Both the position numbers and the translations under genes were made by a program. Under the pieces are notes generated by a model. The model was not told where the DNA came from. It saw nothing but the letters and a program-made list of their open reading frames with translations, and did not search any database. A DNA stretch of 6,655 nt from contig JAYWAC010000069.1 in the NCBI GenBank assembly GCA_043782755.1, forward strand, positions 1 through 6,655, written 5' to 3'. Below are positions 1-6,407 of the stretch, piece after piece. Position 1 is the first letter of the stretch. Each line of letters begins with the position of its first letter. This stretch comes from JADJYF01 sp043782755 (GTDB lineage Bacteria > Pseudomonadota > Gammaproteobacteria > Ga0077536).

Positions 1-2
1 CG

Positions 3-242
3 GACTTGTACCAACGCCTGCGCAGGCCGCCGCCAGTACGGACCACTTCGATGTACAGCCGCTCGGATGGAGTCGTCGCATGGCAGACCTGTTGTCATGC
101 CACGCCGAGTCGGCTCGTGCAGGACATCGAAATCTATGGAAGCCACCTGGGCATGGGGTGGAATCCCGACGTATTGCGTGTGTTGACTGACAGGCTCAGC
201 CAAACGCACGGACCATGGCGCACCTACGCTCGCGTTCATTGA
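3..242 (+). CDS. alpha/beta hydrolase, C-terminal fragment (5' end outside window)
   Basis: This is the C-terminal end of a serine hydrolase of the alpha/beta fold; the reading frame is open to the left edge and closes with TGA, so the true start lies outside the window. About 79 residues are visible. Two pieces look like the last catalytic blocks of the fold: an acid segment YSRSDGVVAW, with the Asp codon at 66-68, followed about 25 residues later by GSHLGMGWNP, with the His codon at 144-146. That order and spacing are typical of the catalytic Asp and His of lipase/esterase-like hydrolases; the nucleophile Ser would be upstream and is not seen. The tail WNPDVLRVLTDRLSQ resembles the last helix of such enzymes. 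Substrate and cellular role cannot be read. It is followed after 94 bases by the catalase gene in the same direction. The family call is moderately sure; partial sequence and motif-only evidence limit it. Confidence 0.66.
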   Translation, partial: DLYQRLRRPPPVRTTSMYSRSDGVVAWQTCCHATPSRLVQDIEIYGSHLGMGWNPDVLRVLTDRLSQTHGPWRTYARVH

Positions 243-276
243 AGCACTGCGCTCTCGCGGCTGTTCATAAGTTCAT
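234..276 (+). promoter_or_regulatory. possible catalase upstream control region with three GTTCAT copies
   Basis: The hexamer GTTCAT occurs three times in the same orientation, at 234-239, 263-268 and 271-276, overlapping the end of the hydrolase gene and the start of the 94-base gap before the catalase. The last two copies are 8 bases apart from start to start. A weak -35-like TTGAAG lies at 239-244, but no good -10 follows at standard spacing; CATAAG at 266-271 is too far away. The copies may be a binding site or chance, and no regulator is identified. Confidence 0.2.
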
Positions 277-325
277 CTCACGCTCTGCCCGGCATTACCT
301 GGGCTGTTACGAACGAACCTCACCC

Positions 326-330
326 AGGAC
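326..330 (+). promoter_or_regulatory. ribosome binding site of the catalase gene
   Basis: AGGAC lies 6 bases upstream of the ATG at 337, a good Shine-Dalgarno match at normal spacing. It supports choosing this ATG, and therefore the long N-terminal extension, rather than a later start nearer the catalase core. Confidence 0.65.
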
Positions 331-336
331 GACACT

Positions 337-2706
337 ATGAAGAAGACCCAATCCAAGGCCACGCGGGCCACCAAGCCGGCGGCGGCGGATAAAATTCCTC
401 ACAGCGACGCCGATCGGGCACGCCAGGCTGCCGAAGTGCAAGGACTGTCCGCAGCGATGCCGCACAACGACATCAAAGGGAAGGAGTTCGGACGCAAGAA
501 CGCAGTCGCGCCACCGGCCGGTCAAACAGTCGAGCCCTCCTCTGCACTGGCAACCGCCAGCACGCTCAGCGAAACCAATCATTCGAGCAAGACAGGCAAA
601 GGGTCGGCTCACCCCGGCAACTCCGATGCAGGCTCGCTCGACCGCGCACGCAGCTCGGCGGCGGGCCAGGCATTGACAACCAACCAGGGTGTCGCTGTCG
701 GCGACAATCAAAACTCCCTCAAGGTCGGGTTGCGTGGGCCCGTGCTGCTAGAAGATTTCATCCTGCGCGAGAAGATCACGCATTTCGATCATGAGCGCAT
801 TCCAGAGCGCATCGTGCATGCGCGCGGTTCAGCCGCGCACGGCTACTTCGAGTCGTATCAGGCGCTGACCGACTTGACCCGCGCAGCGCCATTTCAAGCG
901 GCCGGGAAAATCACGCCGGTGTTCGTGCGCTTTTCAACCGTCGCCGGTGAGCGGGGCTCGGCCGATACCGCGCGCGACGTCCGTGGCTTCGCGGTCAAGT
1001 TCTATACGGACGAAGGCAACTGGGATCTGGTCGGTAATAACATGCCGGTGTTTTTCATACAGGACGCCATGAAATTCCCCGACCTCATCCACGCCGTCAA
1101 GCCCGAGCCCCATAACGGTATGCCGCAGGCGGCTTCCGCCCACGATACCTTCTGGGATTTCGCCTCGCTCATGCCGGAGACCACCCACACACTGATGTGG
1201 GTGATGTCAGACCGCGGCATCCCGCGCAGCCTGCGCATGATGCAGGGCTTCGGTGTGCATACCTTTCGACTCGTCAACGCGAAGGGTGAGTCACAGTTCG
1301 TCAAGTTCCATTGGAAGCCCAAACTCGGCACACACTCGCTGGTGTGGGACGAGGCGGTTAAAATCGCGGGCGCAGATTCAGACTTCCATCGCCGCGATCT
1401 TTGGGATGCGATTGAAGCCGGCGAATATCCTGAATGGGAACTCGGTCTGCAGATCTTCAGCGAGGCACAAGCCGAGACTTTCAGCTTCGACGTACTCGAT
1501 GCGACCAAGCTTATCCCGGAGGAATTGGTACCCGTCACGCCGGTGGGCCGCATGGTGCTGAACAGAAATCCTGACAATTTCTTTGCCGAAACTGAGCAGG
1601 TCGCATTCTGCACCGCCCATGTCGTGCCAGGCATCGATTTCAGCAATGACCCGTTGCTAGCCGGGCGTATTCATTCCTACATCGACACCCAGATCACGCG
1701 CCTTGGCGGCGTGAACTTCCACGAAATTCCGATCAACGCTCCCCTGGCGCCAGTACACAATAACCAGCGCGACGGACTACATCGGCAATCTATTCCGCGT
1801 GGCCGCGTCGCCTATGAACCCAATTCACTCGGCGGCGGGTGCCCCTTCCAGGCCGGCGCCAAGGGGTTCGTCTCTTTCCCCCAACCGGTCGACGAAGACA
1901 AACTGCGCGGTAAGCCCGAGAAGTTCGCCGACCATTACACCCAAGCGACACTGTTCTACGAAAGCCAGACGTCCGTGGAGAAGGCGCATATCGTCGGCGG
2001 CTTTCGCTTTGAACTGAGCAAGCTGACCGTGCCTGCCATTCGCGAACGCATGCTCGCGTCGCTGGTGAACGTCTCCGCCGAACTCGCCAAGGCAGTCGCG
2101 GATGGGCTAGGCATGGTGGTACCGAAGGCCATGCCTAAGGCTGTGCAAAAACCTACCAAGCCGGAAGTCACACATTCCCCGGCCCTTTCGCTGACCGCTC
2201 TGCCCGGCGACGGCGGAATTCGAACCCGCAAAGTAGCAATACTCGCGGCGGACGGCGTGAACGGCGCGTCACTTGCGGCCATGCAAATGCTACTCATCGC
2301 CGCCGGTGCCGTGCCTTCGATCATTGCACCCCGCTTGGGTACCTTGCGAACCAGCGATGCTACCCCGCTAGAGGCTACTGGAACCTTGGAGAATTCCGCG
2401 TCGGTCTTATTCGATGCCCTCGTGCTTCCAGACGGCGAAGCCGGCGTGGCACTGCTGGCACACCATGGCCAGACCATGGAATTCATTAGCAACCAGTATC
2501 GCCACGGAAAGACGCTATTTGTCCTCGGCAGTTCTAAGCGCTTGCTTGCTCACGCAGGCATTCCCGTTGCCGAGTCGTCAGGCGCGATTGATGCCGGTAT
2601 AGTGATGGCGGAACTCAGCGATGTGGCAAATAAGGCAAAGCAATTCATCGCGGCCATCGCACAACATCGCCACCCAGAGCGCGAGATGCCGGCGGTGCTC
2701 AATTGA
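337..2706 (+). CDS. katE: large-subunit (clade 2) catalase, KatE/HPII-like
   Basis: Haem catalase that dismutates hydrogen peroxide to water and oxygen in the cytoplasm; large-subunit enzymes are usually stationary-phase or stress enzymes. The protein has 789 residues, against 753 for E. coli HPII. Residues 1 to about 110 are a polar, low-complexity extension. The catalase core and helical region run to about residue 600. Residues 632 to about 775 form the DJ-1/PfpI-like domain typical of this clade. Catalytic residues align with HPII at a constant offset of +33: His161 (in VHARGSAAHG), Ser200 (RFSTVAG), Asn234 (VGNNMPVFF) and the haem-ligand Tyr448 with Arg444 (GRIHSYIDTQ). At the HPII His392 position, which is cross-linked to the haem Tyr in HPII, there is Cys425. 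The Phe normally two residues before the ligand Tyr is His446. The C-terminal domain has no Cys at all; Gly731 sits at the usual nucleophile position (VLGSSKRLL). An RBS at 326-330 supports the start. The gene is probably monocistronic and converges with the exporter gene. Confidence 0.96.
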   Translation: MKKTQSKATRATKPAAADKIPHSDADRARQAAEVQGLSAAMPHNDIKGKEFGRKNAVAPPAGQTVEPSSALATASTLSETNHSSKTGKGSAHPGNSDAGSLDRARSSAAGQALTTNQGVAVGDNQNSLKVGLRGPVLLEDFILREKITHFDHERIPERIVHARGSAAHGYFESYQALTDLTRAAPFQAAGKITPVFVRFSTVAGERGSADTARDVRGFAVKFYTDEGNWDLVGNNMPVFFIQDAMKFPDLIHAVKPEPHNGMPQAASAHDTFWDFASLMPETTHTLMWVMSDRGIPRSLRMMQGFGVHTFRLVNAKGESQFVKFHWKPKLGTHSLVWDEAVKIAGADSDFHRRDLWDAIEAGEYPEWELGLQIFSEAQAETFSFDVLDATKLIPEELVPVTPVGRMVLNRNPDNFFAETEQVAFCTAHVVPGIDFSNDPLLAGRIHSYIDTQITRLGGVNFHEIPINAPLAPVHNNQRDGLHRQSIPRGRVAYEPNSLGGGCPFQAGAKGFVSFPQPVDEDKLRGKPEKFADHYTQATLFYESQTSVEKAHIVGGFRFELSKLTVPAIRERMLASLVNVSAELAKAVADGLGMVVPKAMPKAVQKPTKPEVTHSPALSLTALPGDGGIRTRKVAILAADGVNGASLAAMQMLLIAAGAVPSIIAPRLGTLRTSDATPLEATGTLENSASVLFDALVLPDGEAGVALLAHHGQTMEFISNQYRHGKTLFVLGSSKRLLAHAGIPVAESSGAIDAGIVMAELSDVANKAKQFIAAIAQHRHPEREMPAVLN

Positions 2707-2874
2707 ACCTGCACGGCTGAGCTCCAATACTCTCGAACACGAACCCCATTCGTCCGAGGTCTTGGCTGCTCGAAGCCATCGCGGAGAGTAGCGCACGACA
2801 CTAGGCAGCCCAGCGTCGATTACAGGCGACCTATGCACGGGGATGGCGGCACGAGAAACCCACCTCAGCGGCGC

Positions 2875-2899
2875 GCCCGCTAGGGCCAACCGAATTTTT
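2875..2899 (+). terminator. weak terminator-like hairpin after the catalase gene
   Basis: A 4-bp stem GCCC (2875-2878) / GGGC (2883-2886) with loop GCTA is followed 8 bases later by TTTTT at 2895-2899. It lies about 170 bases past the catalase stop. The stem is short and the T-run is offset, so this is a poor match to an intrinsic terminator, though it is the best plus-strand candidate in the gap. Confidence 0.17.
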
Positions 2900-3031
2900 G
2901 CGAGCTGACACGTGGCCGTGCTTGAGCATATGGTCGATTTCGAGAGATGCATGCGAGTCCGGCGGATCTAATTCTTTCACGAGGGATTGAATTCGAGACT
3001 TAGCGGGACCTTCGCAGTAACGCTGCCCGCG

Positions 3032-3045
3032 ATGACGTTTGTCAT
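3032..3045. repeat. perfect inverted repeat ATGAC-GTTT-GTCAT, operator-like
   Basis: Two perfect 5-bp arms, ATGAC at 3032-3036 and GTCAT at 3041-3045, surround a 4-base centre. The layout resembles operators bound by dimeric response regulators of the LuxR/NarL class, such as the TGACAnnTGTCA-type sites reported for DesR-like proteins. No start codon of an accepted gene lies next to it, so a working role is uncertain. A 5-bp palindrome in 600 bases can arise by chance. Confidence 0.25.
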
Positions 3046-3243
3046 TTATGCGCCAGTCATGGAGAAGGAATTAGCTCGCGCTCTTATTCTATCTTTAAAG
3101 GATCGCGAACATCGCGGCTACAAAACCTGTGGCCCCAAGCGACGACACCGGTCCGGTCAGTCCGCAAGGCCCGACTTGCGAGTGCCCCCGCGGACTTGCC
3201 GCAACTATCGGCATGTGTTGTTTGCTATGTGCTAGTAGTGCGC

Positions 3244-3262
3244 TCGTTCTTGATTTGAACGA
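3244..3262. repeat. perfect 6-bp hairpin downstream of the exporter gene
   Basis: TCGTTC (3244-3249) and GAACGA (3257-3262) pair perfectly around a 7-base loop, about 50 bases beyond the exporter stop codon. The position suits a 3' end structure for the minus-strand transcript. No T-run follows on either strand, so it is not a standard Rho-independent terminator. Confidence 0.3.
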
Positions 3263-3311
3263 ATGTCATCAGCAGACGCCCACGGCAGCGGGGTCGATCG
3301 ATGAACTGCTA

Positions 3312-4847
3312 TTACTCCGCCGGCAAACGCCGAGCAAATAGCAACGCGAGTAATCCCGTCGCGGTCAGCAAAGTGATCACGAGCCAACCATCGTTGATGG
3401 CCTGGGTCATGGCGGCGGCTTCGACATAAGGGCGTAACATCGCCTCCATCATTGCATTCGGAGGCCCATTCGTTTGCGCCACAAACCTCGCGATGGGGAG
3501 CCCGACGAGGCGTGCCGTTTCGATGTCACCGGCGCGCAGCCGCTCAGCAATTGTGAGCGCGTGCACACTCGCGCGGCTGTAAACAACCGTGTCAACCAAT
3601 GCCAATCCGATGGCGCCGCCTAGATTTCGCATCAAGTTGAAAAGGCCGCTTGCATCGAGCACCTGATCCGCACGCAGATGACCAAGCGCCAAGCGCGTCG
3701 GTGGGAGCAGACAGAACATGAAAGCCACTCCGCGGATGATCTGCGGCCAATACAATTCTTCGTAATCACTTCGCGGGGTCTGCAAAGCACTTAGGGCAAG
3801 TCCGATAGTCAGCGCAGCAAATCCCAAAACCGAAAGGAGACGGGTATCTAATCGCCTTTCCAGCACGACAGCAAGCGGTGCCGATAGCAACTGAGCGAAT
3901 CCGGTGACCAGCATAATAGACCCGATAGCAAGCGCATCGTGGTATCTAACGAAGGCGAGGAATGCCGGCATGAGATAGACCGTGCTGAACAGAGCGATGC
4001 CCAGAATGAAACTTAACGTACAGCCAATCACGAAGTTCCGATCTGTGAAATGTCGCAGGTCAATCAGCGCGTGAGGGACAAGCAGTGAACGGCGCACGAA
4101 AGCGCATGCTGTTGCAGCGCTAAGGCAAAGAAGTCCGCCCACTACCGGGGACAACCAGCCCCGCGCTGGTGCTTCTTTGAGCGCAACTTCGAGGGTGGCG
4201 AGGGTTACTGCAATCAAGAGCACGCCAGGAAAGTCCAAAGTTCGTACTTCATGAAATCGATACGGCGCCTTGGGTAGTGTGATTACGGCCACCATCGCGG
4301 CGACCACACCCGGCCCAACGTTGATAAAAAACAGCCAATGCCAAGAGTACGTACTGGTGATCCAACCGCCGACAAACGGGCCTATGGTTGGGGCCAACAG
4401 CGCAAGAACACCGGCAAACATAGTTGCGAGCGCTTGGCCCGAAGCCGGGAAGAGCAGGATGACTGCCGAGAAGACCGTCGGGATCAAGGTTCCACCCGCC
4501 AGGCCCTGCAAGACGCGCCAGATGATCAAAGGGCCAAAGCTGCCGCTCTCCGCACACCCGATTGAAGCCAGCGTAAAGAGCGAAACGGAAATAACGAACA
4601 ATCCACGCATGCTCAGCATACGGGTCAAAAATCCCGTTAGCGGAATAGCGATGACCTCTGCAGTAAAATATGCCGTTTGAATCCAACTCATTTGTTCTCG
4701 CGCGATGTGCAGCGCCGCCTGGATAGTCGGTAATGAGGTCGCTACCACCTGTACGTCGAGAACCGCCATGAACATGCCAACGCACATCATCGCGAAGCCT
4801 ATCCAATTTGTTTCTGGTACTCGCGGTGCTTCGATTAAGGCTGGCAT
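3312..4847 (-). CDS. DHA2-family MFS efflux transporter (EmrB/QacA-like)
   Basis: Inner-membrane proton-driven exporter of the major facilitator superfamily, drug:H+ antiporter-2 group, expected to have 14 membrane helices. With the start at 4847 it has 511 residues, normal for the group. Numbering from that Met: helix 1 carries the acidic motif AVLDVQVVATSLP (Asp31); a degenerate motif A follows helix 2 (GFLTRMLSMRG, about 72-82); motif B is RVLQGLAGG (about 111-119); antiporter motif C is APTIGPFVGGW (about 152-162); a late conserved block NLMRNLGGAIG spans about 404-414. The frame is open to a GTG at 4896-4898, but no ribosome site supports it, and MPALIEAP gives the usual short cytoplasmic tail before helix 1; the site before 4847 is also weak. 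Substrate is unknown. No HlyD/EmrA-type membrane-fusion partner is in the window. It lies 303 bases downstream of the ketosynthase on the same strand and converges with the catalase. Confidence 0.92.
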   Translation of the reverse strand: MPALIEAPRVPETNWIGFAMMCVGMFMAVLDVQVVATSLPTIQAALHIAREQMSWIQTAYFTAEVIAIPLTGFLTRMLSMRGLFVISVSLFTLASIGCAESGSFGPLIIWRVLQGLAGGTLIPTVFSAVILLFPASGQALATMFAGVLALLAPTIGPFVGGWITSTYSWHWLFFINVGPGVVAAMVAVITLPKAPYRFHEVRTLDFPGVLLIAVTLATLEVALKEAPARGWLSPVVGGLLCLSAATACAFVRRSLLVPHALIDLRHFTDRNFVIGCTLSFILGIALFSTVYLMPAFLAFVRYHDALAIGSIMLVTGFAQLLSAPLAVVLERRLDTRLLSVLGFAALTIGLALSALQTPRSDYEELYWPQIIRGVAFMFCLLPPTRLALGHLRADQVLDASGLFNLMRNLGGAIGLALVDTVVYSRASVHALTIAERLRAGDIETARLVGLPIARFVAQTNGPPNAMMEAMLRPYVEAAAMTQAINDGWLVITLLTATGLLALLFARRLPAE

Positions 4848-5150
4848 TAAGGTCACACTGCTATGTCGGGTCCAACATTCGAGTGGAACCTGTCCCACAT
4901 TTGCTGTGCTCGCCCGATAGTGAGGCCGCTGCTGGATTATTTAAGGCAGCGTTTCAAAAAGTCACTTGGTGGTGGTGGCTATGTCCACAGTGGTTGCGAA
5001 GCACAATCCCGATCCTCTACAGCAATTGCACGCAGTGGCCGAAAGACGGGCTGGACTGCGCTGCAACTGCGCGTCAGATGATTAGAATGCGCGCCAAGAG
5101 CCTGGTCCATAAATACCCGCTAACTTCGAATTAGCAGCATCTATGTCGGA
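4848..5150 (-). other. 303-base spacer between ketosynthase and exporter genes
   Basis: No credible gene lies here on either strand. Small plus-strand frames (for example 4808-5134 and 4863-5081) run partly over the exporter start and have odd Trp/Gly-rich translations from a GGT/TGG run at about 4968-4977. A bulged 7-bp hairpin, GAC-T-GCGC pairing with GCGC-GTC, lies at 5054-5075. On the minus strand an AT-rich patch, TTAAATAAT (4938-4946), could be part of an exporter promoter, but no good -35 sits at standard spacing. The length suggests the exporter has its own promoter. Confidence 0.4.
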
Positions 5151-6407
5151 CTAAGATTTTGAAGCGCGGCAGATAAGCGCTGCATTGGTGCCACCAAAGG
5201 CAAAGGAATTCGACATCACGGCGGACAGCTTGCCGTCGCTGCGCGCGAAGTTCGGGACATAGTCGAGGTCACAAGCCGGATCCGGCCTGCACAGGTTGAT
5301 AGTTGGCGGAATGCGCTGCCTTTCGAGGGTCAACACCGCCGCCACAAACTCCAGTGCTCCTGCAGCACCGAGCAGATGACCATGCATCGATTTGGTAGAA
5401 CTTACGGGCACTCGCGCTGCGTGCGTTTTGAAAACATGTTTGATTGCAGCAGTTTCCACGACATCGTTAGCCTGCGTGCCGGTACCATGGGCGTTGATAT
5501 AGCCAATGCACTCGGGCTCGAGTGCCGCCGATGCCAACGCTTTTCGCATCGCCGCAGCCTGTCCGTCGACACTCGGGCGAGTAATATGAGCGGTGTCGGT
5601 GTGCAGACCATAGCCGACCAGCTCGGCATGAATAGGGATGCCACGATCCACCGCCCGCTGCCAGTCTTCCAGTACCACCATGGCCGCGCCTTCGCCCAGT
5701 ACAAGGCCACAACGGTCGTGGGCGAAGGGTTTGCAGGAAGCACCCGGATCCTGCGGGTCCTCGCGGGCCAGGGTCTTCAGACTATTCCATGCCGCGAGCG
5801 TCCCATCGGTAAGAGGGGCTTCCGCGCCGCCGGCGATGATGACGTCGATCTCTCCACTGGAAATGCGTCTAGCAGCCTCACCGATAGCCACCGCCGACGA
5901 TGAACAGGCCGTCGAGTAGGTCAGATTCGGCCCCTTAAGCTGGTATTCAATGCCTATCCAGGCGGCGGCGTTGTTCATCGCCATCAGGACGCTGTAGGGC
6001 TTCACTCGCTCGCAGCCTTCTGCATAAAAAGTGCAATAGCTTTCATCGGTGGTCTGAGCGCCGCCCATGCCGGTGCCGATAAAGACACCCACCCGCTCGC
6101 GGTCGCAGGTTTCGAAATCGAGATCCGCCTCTATCACCGCCTGAGCCGCCGCGGCCAAGGCAAATTGGCTGACCCTGTCCAGCATGCGCAACCGTTGTAT
6201 AGAAAAGTGCAGGGCTCCGTCGAACGTAACCGCCCCACCGACATGAGACTTCGTGCACAAGCCCGCGGGCTTGTGCGGATGCGGGAGCAACGGTGCTTGA
6301 AGTCTAACGATCCCCGAACGCCCCTGCAGCAGATTGTCGAAGAACTCCTGCGACGTATTCCCGAGCGGAGAAATGACCCCCAACCCAGTAACGGCCACGC
6401 GTCTCAC
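5151..6407 (-). CDS. beta-ketoacyl-ACP synthase, FabF/NodE-like (KAS II family)
   Basis: Condensing enzyme that joins an acyl group to malonyl-ACP to extend a fatty or polyketide-like chain; cytoplasmic homodimer by family. The 418 residues match FabF (about 413) from end to end, opening with RRVAVTGLGVISPLG. The catalytic set is complete: Cys168 (STACSSS), His307 (NAHGTGT), Lys339 and His342 (STKSMHGHLLGAAG), plus the C-terminal gate loop SNSFAFGGTN. These match Cys163, His303, Lys335 and His340 of E. coli FabF. The start is GTG at 6407, overlapping the ACP stop as GTGA, which points to translational coupling; no clear Shine-Dalgarno precedes it. Because it is paired with its own ACP and has no fabD, fabG or fabH around it here, a dedicated role (special acyl chain, lipid modification or NodFE-like product) is more likely than housekeeping KAS II. 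That role is inference; the enzyme class is clear. Confidence 0.94.
   Translation of the reverse strand: MRRVAVTGLGVISPLGNTSQEFFDNLLQGRSGIVRLQAPLLPHPHKPAGLCTKSHVGGAVTFDGALHFSIQRLRMLDRVSQFALAAAAQAVIEADLDFETCDRERVGVFIGTGMGGAQTTDESYCTFYAEGCERVKPYSVLMAMNNAAAWIGIEYQLKGPNLTYSTACSSSAVAIGEAARRISSGEIDVIIAGGAEAPLTDGTLAAWNSLKTLAREDPQDPGASCKPFAHDRCGLVLGEGAAMVVLEDWQRAVDRGIPIHAELVGYGLHTDTAHITRPSVDGQAAAMRKALASAALEPECIGYINAHGTGTQANDVVETAAIKHVFKTHAARVPVSSTKSMHGHLLGAAGALEFVAAVLTLERQRIPPTINLCRPDPACDLDYVPNFARSDGKLSAVMSNSFAFGGTNAALICRASKS
6404..6407 (-). other. GTGA start/stop overlap coupling ACP to ketosynthase
   Basis: On the minus strand GTGA contains the GTG start of the synthase (6407-6405) and the TGA stop of the ACP (6406-6404). 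Such four-base overlaps usually mean that ribosomes finishing the first gene restart on the second, giving matched amounts of the two partners. Confidence 0.85.

Larger units (their letters stand above)
2707..3311. other. 605-base convergent intergenic region without a convincing gene
   Basis: This is the space between the stop codons of the plus-strand catalase and the minus-strand exporter. Short open frames exist on the plus strand (2987-3235 and 3129-3341), but they lack usable ribosome sites, have no recognisable domain and show unlikely composition. Frames on the minus strand overlap the catalase end. The region holds three small inverted repeats, listed separately, and a 5-bp stem TGGCT/AGCCA at 2763-2778. 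No strong Rho-independent terminator is visible for either flanking gene. It may be an eroded gene, a small RNA locus or plain spacer. Confidence 0.5.

Noticed and set aside
307..711. 134-codon minus-strand open frame over the catalase start
   Set aside because: It lies antisense to the catalase N-terminus, which has a good ribosome site; its translation is Arg/Cys-rich with no domain, typical of GC-rich antisense shadow.
1002..1646. 214-codon minus-strand open frame inside the catalase
   Set aside because: Antisense to the conserved catalase core, with no recognisable domain and Ser/Arg-rich composition; a shadow of strong codon bias.
1956..2492. 178-codon minus-strand open frame under the catalase tail
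   Set aside because: Antisense to the DJ-1/PfpI-like domain, Ala/Ser/Thr-rich, with no motif.
2578..2952. 124-codon minus-strand open frame across the catalase stop
   Set aside because: A third of it is antisense to the catalase; it lacks a domain and a supported start.
2987..3235. 82-codon plus-strand open frame in the convergent gap
   Set aside because: The TTG start has a GAGGGA directly against it with no spacing, later ATGs at 3032 and 3059 have no ribosome site, and the Arg-rich product matches nothing I know.
3129..3341. 70-codon plus-strand frame with a Cys-rich hydrophobic stretch
   Set aside because: GTG start without a ribosome site; it overlaps the exporter end and has no family resemblance.
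4249..4806. 185-codon minus-strand frame inside the exporter gene
   Set aside because: Same strand but a different frame; the exporter frame has clear MFS motifs, this one has none.
4848..4898. Longer exporter form starting at GTG 4898
   Set aside because: It would add 17 non-conserved residues; no Shine-Dalgarno precedes it, while the Met at 4847 gives a family-typical N-terminus.
4808..5134. 108-codon plus-strand frame across the exporter start and spacer
   Set aside because: A Trp run from a simple GGT/TGG stretch, no known family and overlap with the exporter N-terminus.
4861..5149. 9-base direct repeat CTATGTCGG at 4861-4869 and 5141-5149, as if flanking a small mobile element
   Set aside because: No terminal inverted repeats lie inside it, and one 9-base match in about 300 bases is not improbable.
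5376..5903. 175-codon plus-strand frame inside the ketosynthase
   Set aside because: Antisense to a fully conserved enzyme, with no domain; a shadow.
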